From: an uncultured Pseudomonadota bacterium
Lineage (GTDB): Bacteria; Pseudomonadota; Alphaproteobacteria; Rs-D84
DNA length: 43,105 nt
Direction of reading: 5' to 3'
Assembly: GCA_902798205.1 (NCBI GenBank)
Contig: CADBVV010000008.1
Location: 1 to 43,105 of the forward strand
The position numbers and the translations under genes are program-made. The notes beneath the pieces were generated by a model. The model was not told where the DNA came from. It saw nothing but the letters and a program-made list of their open reading frames with translations, and ran no database searches. Below, piece after piece: positions 24,793 through 33,661 of the stretch (positions are counted from its first letter, which is position 1; each line of letters begins with the position of its first letter).

Positions 24793-25857
24793 TTAATCTA
24801 ATGCAGCCAATCTTTCCAATTGATCCGCACTGATAAGTGCATCTATCATTTCATCCAGACCTTCGCCACCGGCCAAAATATCATCCAATTTATAAAGTGT
24901 TAATTTAATACGATGATCTGTAACACGTTGTTCTGGGAAATTATAGGTTCTGATTTTTTCACTTCTGTCCCCACTTCCCACCATGCTGCGACGTGATGCA
25001 TTTGAAGCGTTCATTTGTTCGTTTCTTTGTTTTTCATAAAGGCGCGAACGCAACACAGCCATAGCAGTTGCTTTGTTTTGCAATTGCGAACGTTCATTTT
25101 GACAAGTCACAACGATACCTGTCGGAAAGTGCGTAATACGAATCGCAGAATCAGTTTTATTAACGTGCTGGCCACCTGCCCCTGATGCGCGGAAAATATC
25201 AATACGAATATCTTTGTCATCGATGACCACGTCGATATCTTTTGCTTCTGGCATAACGGCAACTGATGCCGCAGATGTATGAATACGGCCACCCGCTTCT
25301 GTTTCAGGAACACGTTGCACACGATGAATACCAGATTCAAATTTCATACGGGCATAAACGCCATCACCTTCTATTTTGAAAATGATTTCTTTATATCCGT
25401 GTAACGAAGTTGCGTTTTCTTCGATAATTTCGATTTTCCAACCATGGCGCAAAGCATAAGATTTATATTGGTTAAATAAATCACCCGCAAACAATGCAGA
25501 TTCTTCACCGCCAACGCCCGCACGAATTTCCATAATAGCACTGTTGTCATCTGCGGCATCACGTGGCAAAAGCGCAATCTGTAAATCACGTTCCAAATCA
25601 GGTAATGCATGATTTAATTCTTCCAATTGTTCTTCGGCAATACTTTTCAATTCTGCATCATTCAGCATTTCTTTTGCATCACGAATACCGGCCTGGGTCT
25701 GCAAATATTTATCAATCAAAGGCAAAACTTCATTTAATTGCGAATATTCTTTGGATAATTTGGTCAATTCATCACCAGATATATCACCAGAATTCATTTT
25801 GGTTTCAATATCTTTGGCACGATTTTGAATATCCAATAATTTTTGTTCGATAATCAT
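24793..25857 (-). CDS. prfA: Peptide chain release factor 1
   Basis: RF1 terminates translation at UAA and UAG. The 354-aa protein is full length. It has the GGQ motif ([21 protein letters not shown]) and the codon-recognition region [20 protein letters not shown] of RF1-type factors; the sequence differs from RF2 and needs no frameshift. ATG lies 1 nt after the hisS stop, so the two are co-transcribed. prmC, which methylates the GGQ Gln and often follows prfA, is not here; a terminator follows. Confidence 0.97.
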   Translation of the reverse strand: MIIEQKLLDIQNRAKDIETKMNSGDISGDELTKLSKEYSQLNEVLPLIDKYLQTQAGIRDAKEMLNDAELKSIAEEQLEELNHALPDLERDLQIALLPRDAADDNSAIMEIRAGVGGEESALFAGDLFNQYKSYALRHGWKIEIIEENATSLHGYKEIIFKIEGDGVYARMKFESGIHRVQRVPETEAGGRIHTSAASVAVMPEAKDIDVVIDDKDIRIDIFRASGAGGQHVNKTDSAIRITHFPTGIVVTCQNERSQLQNKATAMAVLRSRLYEKQRNEQMNASNASRRSMVGSGDRSEKIRTYNFPEQRVTDHRIKLTLYKLDDILAGGEGLDEMIDALISADQLERLAALD

Positions 25858-25858
25858 A

Positions 25859-27160
25859 TTATTTTACCTTTATATTTTTAATTGCATCAGACACAGACAA
25901 AGTTTCTTGGACGCCAGATTCCATATTTTTTAACGCGACAACATTCTTGGCCACTTCATCATCACCGATAATAGCAGCAAATTTAGCCCCTACTTTGTCA
26001 GCATATTCAATTTGATTCTTGAATTTTTTATCGGTATCTAAATAAGAAACCGCCGCAATTTCTGCATCACGCAACGCGTTAACAACCTTTGATGCATATG
26101 CAACATTGTTATCGCCCATAACCAAAACCGCGACATCTATTGGGTTAGAAAATCTGGATAAATCAATTTGGTTGTTTTCCAACATTGAAGCAAAGATTCT
26201 TGAAAAACCAATGGCCGCCCCAACCCCAACAATTTTGGTTTTGGAAAATTTAGATGCCAAATTTTCATAACGACCACCGCCCGCAGCGGTGCCAAATTCA
26301 GGATGCTGTGGCAATTTAAATTCGAAAACAAGTCCGGTATAATAAGCCAAACCACGTGCAATAGATAAATCTATTACTGCATTTTTGACACCCATACCAT
26401 ACAATGTTTGTATAAATTCTGTCAATTCTGATATCGCGACATCTAAATTTTCAGATTTACCCATGAAATTTTTATACCCGTCAATAAACACTGATTTAAT
26501 TGTGTTTTCTTGTTCGGCATTATTCAAGGTGTCTTTCAATGCTTCTGCGAAATCATCATCACCCATTTTGTCTTTTTTATCTATCAAAACGAAAACAGAT
26601 TTTTTCTGATCTGCATTCATTTCCAAATAATCAAACAAGGCATCCCAAAATGGACGCGATCCAACATGTACAACATTTGGCCCAATAAATTCATTAACAG
26701 AATCAAGAGCACGACTTATAACAGATATAATTTCGGCATCATAATTTGTTGACAATGAATTTATTCCCATTATATCCAAATCCATTTGATAGAATTCACG
26801 ATAACGGCCACGTTGTGCGCGTTCACCACGATAACGTTTTGAAAATTGTGAGGCACGAAACGGGAACACCAAATCATTCAAATGACCCGCAACATAGCGC
26901 GACAATCCGACGGTTCCGTCATAACGCAACCCCATTTTAGTATCGCCCTTTTGAAATAAAAACATTTGTGTTTCGATTTCATCCCAATTATCTTTGTCGG
27001 TTAAAACCTCGGCACGTTCGATTGCAGGTAAATCAAGCATAGAAAAACCAGCAAGACGTAAAACGTTTTGCATTTTGTTTGCACAATAATCAAAACAGCG
27101 TTGTTGCGATGGCAACAATTCAATAAATCCGCTTAAAGGTTTTGTTGGTTTTAAATCCAT
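25859..27160 (-). CDS. hisS: Histidyl-tRNA synthetase
   Basis: A class II synthetase charging tRNA-His. The 433-aa protein has motif 2 ([27 protein letters not shown]), the histidine-specific segment ([16 protein letters not shown]), motif 3 ([16 protein letters not shown]) and a C-terminal anticodon-binding domain ([10 protein letters not shown]). The histidine A segment reads RGLAYYTG where RGLDYYTG is common. AAGGAT precedes ATG. It heads the hisS-prfA unit and has its own promoter. Confidence 0.96.
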   Translation of the reverse strand: MDLKPTKPLSGFIELLPSQQRCFDYCANKMQNVLRLAGFSMLDLPAIERAEVLTDKDNWDEIETQMFLFQKGDTKMGLRYDGTVGLSRYVAGHLNDLVFPFRASQFSKRYRGERAQRGRYREFYQMDLDIMGINSLSTNYDAEIISVISRALDSVNEFIGPNVVHVGSRPFWDALFDYLEMNADQKKSVFVLIDKKDKMGDDDFAEALKDTLNNAEQENTIKSVFIDGYKNFMGKSENLDVAISELTEFIQTLYGMGVKNAVIDLSIARGLAYYTGLVFEFKLPQHPEFGTAAGGGRYENLASKFSKTKIVGVGAAIGFSRIFASMLENNQIDLSRFSNPIDVAVLVMGDNNVAYASKVVNALRDAEIAAVSYLDTDKKFKNQIEYADKVGAKFAAIIGDDEVAKNVVALKNMESGVQETLSVSDAIKNIKVK

Positions 27161-27217
27161 TTTTTATCCTTTTTTATAAAACCCAACTTGGAAAACATTC
27201 TGTTATTTTCAACAGAT

Positions 27218-27226
27218 ATTATATCA
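27218..27226 (-). promoter_or_regulatory. Extended -10 promoter of hisS-prfA
   Basis: TGATATAAT on the minus strand (27226-27218), about 58 nt before ATG 27160, with no good -35. Upstream at 27257-27266 is the palindrome CCCATATGGG, which could bind a regulator. Confidence 0.55.
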
Positions 27227-27346
27227 TAAAAAATATATAAACGCTAGAAACACACACCCATATGGGCGTGATGCAATTGAAATGAAAAAGATACAATTTT
27301 TGTATTCATTATATTTTTATTATATCAATCATTTTTGCATTTGCAA

Positions 27347-27373
27347 TAAAAAACCCGCCATTTTGGCGGGTTT
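27347..27373 (-). terminator. Rho-independent terminator
   Basis: AAACCCGCCA (27351-27360)/TGGCGGGTTT (27364-27373), with T-run on the minus strand, downstream of the 426-aa exported protein gene. Confidence 0.88.
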
Positions 27374-27379
27374 TAACAA

Positions 27380-28660
27380 TTATTTTTGCAGGCCGACCTT
27401 GAATGTATCACCCCAATCAGCAACCTTTTGGCCACCGACAGTGCAATGCAATGCATCGAATCCTTTTTCTACCTGTTTCTTTTTGATGACAACACCAGAA
27501 ACAACACCACCAACAGTTCCCAAAACTACACCGGCAGTAAGGTCAGATGCCAAACGCGCTGTATTAAATTTACCATCCGCATCTTTCCATACACTTGCTT
27601 CGCTGCTGGCACTGCTTGCGAACAATTCCAATGTTCTTGTCGCATCAGACAATTGACTGTTACTTGGGCCTACAACAACAGGCTTTACAACCGAATATCT
27701 GGAACCACATATCAATTCCATAAGCTCCGCAGCGGCATTGTATTCTTTTTTTGTTCTTTCGATTTCTTCTTCGATACTTCTGATTTGTGCGTTTGCAGAA
27801 TTACATCCACCCAATTTAGCAGCCTGTTCTTTCGTTAATGGGATTCTTTGACCCTTAGAGAATTTTTTGCTGCCATTGTCACATTGTATATCTATACTGA
27901 ATTCGTAATAACAATCCTCATCAACCTCAGGTTGCGGCTCTGGTTGGGGGGCTGGTTTTGGTTTTGGTTTTGGATCTGGTTTTGGTGTTGGCTTTACAGG
28001 ATCTTCTTTTTCAGCACAATCTTCACAATCATCAGTTATATCAACCCACTTATCATTACCAGGATCACCCAAAACACATTTGTATTTTCGTTGTTTACCA
28101 ATTTCATTGCGTTCAAAAACATGTCCGGCTGGCAACACTATAATTGTTCCATCTGCACACACGCTGCTGTCACATTCATACACCTGTGAAGAAACACGCG
28201 ATTTAAGAGCGTCATAATCTTGCACAGTTGGGTACAAATATTCGTCTGCAGACAGGTTTTGAAAAGCCTTATCCAGACCGTGGTCGCTTCCCCAATATGC
28301 AAGTTTAGTACATTCGGTAAGCCCCGCAGTACTTTCAACACGCTCCCATTTGTCATTATTCCAAGAAGTAGAACACTTATAAATAGCATCTTCATGAATT
28401 GTACGATTTCCAAACACATGCCCAGATTTAAGTTTGACATAGCTGTTATGTTGACACCAAGAACTGTCACATTCATAAAAATAACCACTGTTCACGGCAT
28501 TTAAATAGTCACGCTTTGTTTCAAACAAATATTCATCAGATCCTGCATTCCAATTATTATTATCTGGTGAAAAAGTAAGTGATGTTTTACACATATTAGC
28601 GGCATACGCAGTACCAGCGCAAACAAAAACTGCCAACGAACATAATGCAATTTTTTTCAT
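27380..28660 (-). CDS. Exported protein with two Cys-rich repeats and Pro/Lys linker
   Basis: Not recognised. The 426-aa product has a signal peptide (MKKIALCSLAVFVCAGTAYA, cleavage near residue 20). Residues about 42-108 and 139-207 are two copies of one module; shared features are a Tyr/Asp-rich start, YECDSS-C, GHVF and YKC...NDKW. A linker at about 220-245 is nearly all Pro/Lys/Glu/Gln and suits spanning the cell wall. A Cys-containing helical domain follows, and the last 60 residues contain a Gly/Val-rich hydrophobic helix (LTAGVVLGTVGGVVSGVVI) then a basic stretch. AAGGAAGG precedes ATG. Monocistronic, with a terminator. Confidence 0.8.
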   Translation of the reverse strand: MKKIALCSLAVFVCAGTAYAANMCKTSLTFSPDNNNWNAGSDEYLFETKRDYLNAVNSGYFYECDSSWCQHNSYVKLKSGHVFGNRTIHEDAIYKCSTSWNNDKWERVESTAGLTECTKLAYWGSDHGLDKAFQNLSADEYLYPTVQDYDALKSRVSSQVYECDSSVCADGTIIVLPAGHVFERNEIGKQRKYKCVLGDPGNDKWVDITDDCEDCAEKEDPVKPTPKPDPKPKPKPAPQPEPQPEVDEDCYYEFSIDIQCDNGSKKFSKGQRIPLTKEQAAKLGGCNSANAQIRSIEEEIERTKKEYNAAAELMELICGSRYSVVKPVVVGPSNSQLSDATRTLELFASSASSEASVWKDADGKFNTARLASDLTAGVVLGTVGGVVSGVVIKKKQVEKGFDALHCTVGGQKVADWGDTFKVGLQK

Positions 28661-28695
28661 ATTCTCTTCCTTCCTTAGAATTTATTTCTGTATTT

Positions 28696-28704
28696 ATTTT
28701 ATCA
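28696..28704 (-). promoter_or_regulatory. Extended -10 promoter of the 426-aa exported protein gene
   Basis: TGATAAAAT on the minus strand (28704-28696), about 36 nt before ATG 28660. No clear -35. Confidence 0.5.
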
Positions 28705-28734
28705 TAAATGTAAAACCAATAAAAGTGTTTTTTA

Positions 28735-29439
28735 TTAAAAATATTTATGCAAACTTTGACCGTTTTTGGAAAGCCATCGTTTTGCCCTTTCCACACCAAA
28801 ACCATAAAGTTCGCCGACATTTGCCCAAAATTCTGGTGAATGATCCATATATTTACGATGCGACAATTCGTGCATTACTACATAACGCATTACTTCATAT
28901 GGTGCAAACGCCAACCGCCACGAAAAAGAAATATGTCCGTTTGACGAACACGATCCCCAACGCGATGATGTGTCACGCAACGTTATGTGTGTTGGCCAAT
29001 ATTGGCGCGGTGTCGTTTTTATTATTTGCTTTATTTCCGTCAATAATTCATTTTTTATACAATCGCGAACACGTCGTTCAAACATATCCGCCCCGCCCCC
29101 GATACACAATGTTGTTTTATCTGTATCCAGATATTTATTCGAACGTAAAGTTTCATCGTGGATAATACGCACATCGCGTCCCAAAATTGACATTATTATT
29201 CCGGGTTTTATTTCTTCTTTCTGTGGCGCGGCATTAAAAATATGTTCAACCCATTTGCGTTTAGATTCCAAAAATCCCATCACAAATTTTGTTGATGATG
29301 TCCATGGTTTTGATATATGTATTTCTTTTTTTGGCGCGGTCTTTGGACGCAAAGTCACATTACGCGCACCACGACGGTTTTCTATGATAACCGGTACAGA
29401 TTCCCCATTTGATAAAACAAAGATATTTTCCACAGTCAT
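28735..29439 (-). CDS. YgjP-like (DUF45/M48-type) metallopeptidase
   Basis: A predicted zinc-dependent peptidase of the YgjP/SprT-like group. The 234-aa protein has the family core SSRWGSCSSNGHISFSWRLAFAPYEVMRYVVMHELSH: HELSH (near residue 190) supplies the two His ligands and catalytic Glu, and DHSPEFW the third. There is no signal peptide, so it is cytoplasmic. Its ATG overlaps the tkt stop by 1 nt (TAATG), so it is translated from the tkt message. Substrates are unknown for the family. Confidence 0.9.
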   Translation of the reverse strand: MTVENIFVLSNGESVPVIIENRRGARNVTLRPKTAPKKEIHISKPWTSSTKFVMGFLESKRKWVEHIFNAAPQKEEIKPGIIMSILGRDVRIIHDETLRSNKYLDTDKTTLCIGGGADMFERRVRDCIKNELLTEIKQIIKTTPRQYWPTHITLRDTSSRWGSCSSNGHISFSWRLAFAPYEVMRYVVMHELSHRKYMDHSPEFWANVGELYGFGVERAKRWLSKNGQSLHKYF

Positions 29440-31214
29440 TATTTAATACAACATTTTATTTCGCCAATTATTTTATCAACATCAAACCCATATTCGCTAT
29501 AAAGAGTATCCGCATCACCAGACGCACCGAATTTATCAATTCCAATTACGGCATCTGCAAATTCAAACCATGCGTTTGGCGCAGCCGCTTCGATTGCAAT
29601 AACACAACCACGTAAAATTGACGATTTATATTTACTGTCTTGTTTTCTGAAATCATTCAGGTTTAACATGGATACAACCTGGATATTTTTAAAACGCGAT
29701 GCGATTTCCACAGCCAATGGAATTTCAGACCCCGTGGCAATAATTGTTGTTTTTGCACGCCCTGATTTTGCAGGATAAATTACATACGCACCACGCGATA
29801 AATCCGAATCAGTTGGGCTTTGAATTTGTTTGAATTTTTGACGCGACAAAATTATTGCAGATGGCGCATCAATATTTCTTATTGCCATATTCCATGCATA
29901 CGCTATTTCTTTCATATTGCATGGACGATAAACATTTAAATTCGGTATCAAACGCAACGATGGTAATTGTTCAATTGGTTGATGTGTTGGACCATCTTCG
30001 CCAACACCAATACTGTCATGCGAAAAGACATATATAACCGGCAAACCAGACATTGCGGCGATTCGTATTGATGGGCGCATATAATCACTGAACACCAAGA
30101 AAGTAGAACCAACACAACGCAAACCATCAACAGTCATTCCATTCATTATCGCCGCCATGGCATGTTCACGAACACCATAATTGATAAAATTACCATTAAA
30201 ATTGTTTGCACTTATTTCTTTTGCATTTGTTGTTTTTACATGCGTATTTGTCGATAAATCTGCAGATCCAATTATTAAATCTGTGCCGCCTTTCATTAAC
30301 AAATCCAGATATATCCCAGACAATTCACGCGTGGAAATGCGTTCTGGGGTTTTTGGAATTTTTATGCGTGGCAAAGCATTTACCGCACGGACAGATTCTG
30401 CAATCGGACGACGTTTCACAACATCCCATAAACGTAATCCTTCGGCATTTGTGTTTTTGGAAATTAATGACAACATTTCTGTATCAGACAATGCAAAACC
30501 ATGTGCCAAACTTTTGTTTTCCAAAGAAGATGCGCGTCCCAAAATATTTTTACATTGAATAAATACCGGACGAGTTGATTTTTCCGCCCTTTCCAATGCA
30601 TGTTCCAAAGAATCTATGTCATTACCACGCACAGACATAACATTAAATCCCATTGAACGCATACGCGCACAAATATCTATATCTGTTTGCGCCACACCAT
30701 CGATGGATAATTTATTATCGTCCCATAAAACCGTCAAATTATTCAAATTATAACGACCCGCAAACGAAAGCGATTCGAAAGAGACGCCTTCCATTAAATC
30801 ACCATCACTGCACAAACAATATGTACGCGCACGAATACCACGAATTTTTTGTGCCATCGCAAAACCAACAGCATTCCCAACGCCCAATCCCAACGGACCT
30901 GTTGTTGCATCAACACCGTCAATTCCGTATTCTGGATGTCCAGGCAATCCGCCATATTTTCGAAAAGTATTTAAATCGCCAATTTTATATCCTGATAATT
31001 TAAGCACCGCATATAACAATGCAGAACCATGCCCCGCAGACAAAACAAAACGATCAATACCGCGACGTAAATGGTTTGCGTAAATTGTGGTTATTATTTC
31101 ACTGGCATCCAATATAATTCCAACATGCCCAGACCGCGCAGACAACACCGCACCCAATGCGTTCGCACGCACTGTATTGGACATTTGTTGTAATTGTTTG
31201 GCATTAAACTTCAT
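29439..31214 (-). CDS. tkt: Transketolase
   Basis: A thiamine-diphosphate enzyme of the non-oxidative pentose phosphate pathway. Both halves are in one 591-aa chain. The N-terminal domain has SARSGHVGI, LSAGHGSALLYAVL, TGPLGLGVGNAVGFAMA and the TPP/Mg motif GDLMEGVSFE. The pyrimidine-binding domain has NYGVREHAMAAIMNG and HDSIGVGEDGPTHQPIEQL. The C-terminal domain has IATGSEIPLAVE and FGASGDADTLYSEYGF. It is shorter than E. coli TktA (663 aa), mainly in the N-terminal third. The -10 box ends 8 nt before ATG and no SD is present, so the message is probably leaderless. Confidence 0.94.
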   Translation of the reverse strand: MKFNAKQLQQMSNTVRANALGAVLSARSGHVGIILDASEIITTIYANHLRRGIDRFVLSAGHGSALLYAVLKLSGYKIGDLNTFRKYGGLPGHPEYGIDGVDATTGPLGLGVGNAVGFAMAQKIRGIRARTYCLCSDGDLMEGVSFESLSFAGRYNLNNLTVLWDDNKLSIDGVAQTDIDICARMRSMGFNVMSVRGNDIDSLEHALERAEKSTRPVFIQCKNILGRASSLENKSLAHGFALSDTEMLSLISKNTNAEGLRLWDVVKRRPIAESVRAVNALPRIKIPKTPERISTRELSGIYLDLLMKGGTDLIIGSADLSTNTHVKTTNAKEISANNFNGNFINYGVREHAMAAIMNGMTVDGLRCVGSTFLVFSDYMRPSIRIAAMSGLPVIYVFSHDSIGVGEDGPTHQPIEQLPSLRLIPNLNVYRPCNMKEIAYAWNMAIRNIDAPSAIILSRQKFKQIQSPTDSDLSRGAYVIYPAKSGRAKTTIIATGSEIPLAVEIASRFKNIQVVSMLNLNDFRKQDSKYKSSILRGCVIAIEAAAPNAWFEFADAVIGIDKFGASGDADTLYSEYGFDVDKIIGEIKCCIK

Positions 31215-31231
31215 TTTATGATATTATATCA
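31198..31231. promoter_or_regulatory. Symmetric divergent promoter of tkt and rnhA
   Basis: Plus strand: TTGGCA (31198-31203), 18 nt, TATTAT (31222-31227) within TGATATTAT, for rnhA. Minus strand: TGATATAAT (31231-31223), ending 8 nt before tkt ATG. The two -10 boxes overlap almost completely. Confidence 0.65.
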
Positions 31232-31250
31232 CAAAAAGGATACGAATAAA

Positions 31251-31679
31251 ATGTTAAAAATTTGGACAGACGGCAGTTGTTTAGGCAACCCAGGCCCAGG
31301 CGGATGGGGATTTGTAGCAACAGACGGAATACATACCGCAGAACGTTGTGGTGGTGAAAAAGACACAACAAATAACCGAATGGAATTGACCGCGGTAATC
31401 AAGGCATTAACAGCCGCAAAAAAACATAATGAAATTGAAATTCATACCGACAGCCAATATGTCAAAAACGGCATGGAATCTTGGATAAAAAATTGGAAGA
31501 AAAACAATTGGCGCACTGCGGATAAAAAACCTGTGAAAAACGTAGAGTTATGGCAACAATTGGACGAATTGGCATCTAAAATAAAAATTCATTGGGTTTG
31601 GGTCAAAGGACATGCCGGCGAAGAATTTAATGAACGTGTTGATGATTTGGCACGAACCGCCGCAGAAAGCTATAAATAA
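31251..31679 (+). CDS. rnhA: Ribonuclease HI
   Basis: RNase HI cleaves RNA in RNA-DNA hybrids. The 142-aa protein has the full active site: WTDGSCLGNPGPGGWGF (Asp), NNRMELTAVIKAL (Glu), IHTDSQYVKNGMESW (Asp), and WVKGHAGEEFNERVDDLA (His and Asp). Start: ATG 31251 (MLKIWTDG) with AAAAAGGA about 9 nt upstream; earlier in-frame starts lie in the promoter. Monocistronic with a bidirectional terminator. Confidence 0.97.
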   Translation: MLKIWTDGSCLGNPGPGGWGFVATDGIHTAERCGGEKDTTNNRMELTAVIKALTAAKKHNEIEIHTDSQYVKNGMESWIKNWKKNNWRTADKKPVKNVELWQQLDELASKIKIHWVWVKGHAGEEFNERVDDLARTAAESYK

Positions 31680-31680
31680 A

Positions 31681-31707
31681 AAATCGCCCGTTTGGGCGAT
31701 TTTTTTA
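31681..31707. terminator. Bidirectional terminator
   Basis: ATCGCCC-GTTT-GGGCGAT (31683-31700) with A-run and T-run. It serves rnhA on plus and the 255-aa gene on minus. Confidence 0.9.
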
Positions 31708-32472
31708 TTTTACATGTTGAAGCGTCTTTTGTTGTTGCATTGCTAATTTTTGTTTTTCTTGTTTTGCTTTTTCTTTCAAATATTTTGTATAAACCTGTTT
31801 TGATTGAATATTCAGCAACAAACAAATATAGTCCGCATGTTCTTTGGTTAATGGCGAATAAATAACTTCGTCTTCTGACACAGTATAACTTATGCCGTTG
31901 AAACTTTGATTCTTTGCAATTTTATGATTGTAAGTGAAAAATATTGTTCCACCATTAACACCACTGTCATGAACCTGGGTAATTACACGTGGGGTTGGAC
32001 GATATGTTACATATGGTTTCTTTTGTGTTGGTGCAACTTTTTCAATAACATAACAAACAAGCCCCGGCATCATTTTTGTTGTATCAACGAAAACGCTTAA
32101 TTCTGTTACATTATCGTTTAAATCTTCTGTTACTTTACGAATTTTTTTCAAAGATTCTAATATACCTTTTTCCTGCGAATCTTCGGAAGGGATTAACGAT
32201 GCATCTATGGCTTCGAAAGTATAATTTTGTTCCTTTAAATATTGAGTGAATTCTGCCTGGAAATTTTCAATATCAAAATTTGGATCGTTTGCACTATAAC
32301 CTTTGATTTTTACGAAATTATTTAACTCTTGTTCCACGGTTGCTTGGTCCAATATTTTCTTAGGAGTAGCATTGACCGCAGCAGTATCGACAGTATCAGA
32401 ATATTTAAACAAATGTTTCAACGCAATTAAAACATCTTTCCATCTTGATTTTAAATCTTTTTCTTTTGGCAT
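31705..32472 (-). CDS. Cytoplasmic protein of unknown function
   Basis: Not recognised. The 255-aa product has no signal peptide. The N-terminal half is acidic and helical (EQELNNFVKIKGYSANDPNF, ILESLKKIRKVTEDLNDNV). The middle has beta-rich sequence with FVDTTKMMPGLVCYVIEK and HDSGVNGGTIFFTYNHK. The C-terminus is a charged Lys/Gln helix (LKEKAKQEKQKLAMQQQK). AAAGGGGAAAGGG precedes ATG. It is 23 nt downstream of the small putative lipoprotein gene and probably shares its transcript. Confidence 0.7.
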   Translation of the reverse strand: MPKEKDLKSRWKDVLIALKHLFKYSDTVDTAAVNATPKKILDQATVEQELNNFVKIKGYSANDPNFDIENFQAEFTQYLKEQNYTFEAIDASLIPSEDSQEKGILESLKKIRKVTEDLNDNVTELSVFVDTTKMMPGLVCYVIEKVAPTQKKPYVTYRPTPRVITQVHDSGVNGGTIFFTYNHKIAKNQSFNGISYTVSEDEVIYSPLTKEHADYICLLLNIQSKQVYTKYLKEKAKQEKQKLAMQQQKTLQHVK

Positions 32473-32495
32473 ACCCTTTCCCCTTTGTATGCTTT

Positions 32496-32954
32496 TTAAT
32501 GTTGTTTAATTAAATTTTGATATCTTTCGTTTAATGCTTTGATTTCGGCATCACGTTTTTGTTTGTACACCAAATCTGGTAAACTGTCGACACGAACACC
32601 GTTTATCGATAAAACATTATAATAACGATGTCCACCACCAAGAATTGCACTATGATAACATGAAGACCTTATTTCAACAGCGTCACCACCATCATTATGG
32701 AATAAAATGGTGTCGCCTTCGTTTATATTCAAATATATATTTTTAGTTTTTCTATCTTTGCGTGCTTCATTAAAAGTTATTACACGATAAACAAAATCTG
32801 TATCATTCACAGGTGTTAAAAACACTTGATTGTCAATTTTAGCTTTGACAATGCCTGTTTCGTTTGCTTCATTACACGAATGCATTGATAATGCAAACAA
32901 AGGTATCAACATTGTTGTTTTGGAAAACTTGAAAGAGGAACCAAATTTTTTCAT
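32496..32954 (-). CDS. Putative small lipoprotein of unknown function
   Basis: Not recognised. Start ATG 32954 (AAGGAT 6 nt upstream) gives 152 aa: a basic N-terminus, a hydrophobic core (TTMLIPLFAL) and Cys in SMHSC-NEANE. That layout is lipoprotein-like, but the lipobox is off consensus (Met-His-Ser before Cys). The mature part has beta-rich sequence (NIYLNINEGDTILFHNDGG) and a charged C-terminal helix. It lies 37 nt after rlmE, with GAGAGAGG and a possible TATAGT in the gap. Confidence 0.65.
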   Translation of the reverse strand: MKKFGSSFKFSKTTMLIPLFALSMHSCNEANETGIVKAKIDNQVFLTPVNDTDFVYRVITFNEARKDRKTKNIYLNINEGDTILFHNDGGDAVEIRSSCYHSAILGGGHRYYNVLSINGVRVDSLPDLVYKQKRDAEIKALNERYQNLIKQH

Positions 32955-32997
32955 AACCAATCCTTATGTTACTATCCTCTCTCGCAAAAAAACTATA

Positions 32998-33657
32998 CTA
33001 TTCTTTGAAACCAGTTGCAACAATAAACATTTCAACACTGTCTTTTCTTGAAGACGGCGGTTTAATGTAATGAACATCGGTAAAATGTTCTTTGATTTGT
33101 TTAACCAAATCGTTTGTCGTGCCACCCGTAAAAGATTTGGCAACAAATACACCGCCAATCTTTAACGCACGAATTGCAAAATCCAGCGCATATTCCAACA
33201 AAACCATTTGACGCAAATGATCTGTCTTTTTATGGCCAACGGTATTAGGTGCCATATCAGACATTACAACGTCCGCGGTTCCGCGTCCTATTTCATCATG
33301 TGGCAAATTAAGTTTTTCTTCGAGCCACGTTAACGCTTCATCAGATGTAAAATCGCCCTGGTATGTTTCTACACCATTAATAGGTTTGATTTCCAATAAA
33401 TCCATCGCGAAAATTTTAGATTTTGGAAATTCGCGTGCAACATATTGCGACCAAGAACCAGGTGCAGCACCCAAATCAACAACAACCTGACCATTTTTAA
33501 AGAAATGATATTTTTCATTCATTTCTATAATTTTATATGCGGCACGCGCGCGATAACCATCTTTGTGTGCACGTTCTACATACGGGTCGTGTGCCTGACG
33601 TTGAAGCCACGCGACCGAAGATTTGTGTGCCGCAATTTTTTTGTTCAGGATTTTCAT
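32998..33657 (-). CDS. rlmE: 23S rRNA (uridine-2'-O)-methyltransferase RlmE
   Basis: RlmE (FtsJ/RrmJ) methylates U2552 in the 23S A-loop during late 50S assembly. The 219-aa protein has the K-D-K-E tetrad: Lys in YRARAAYK, Asp in VVMSDMAPN, Lys in FVAKSF and Glu in SVEMFIVATGFK. SAM motif I is VVDLGAAPGSWSQYVA. Start: ATG 33657 (MKILNKK), 4 nt after the stop of the M-domain gene, so translation is probably coupled. In many bacteria ftsJ precedes ftsH, but not here. Confidence 0.95.
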   Translation of the reverse strand: MKILNKKIAAHKSSVAWLQRQAHDPYVERAHKDGYRARAAYKIIEMNEKYHFFKNGQVVVDLGAAPGSWSQYVAREFPKSKIFAMDLLEIKPINGVETYQGDFTSDEALTWLEEKLNLPHDEIGRGTADVVMSDMAPNTVGHKKTDHLRQMVLLEYALDFAIRALKIGGVFVAKSFTGGTTNDLVKQIKEHFTDVHYIKPPSSRKDSVEMFIVATGFKE

Positions 33658-33661
33658 TTTA

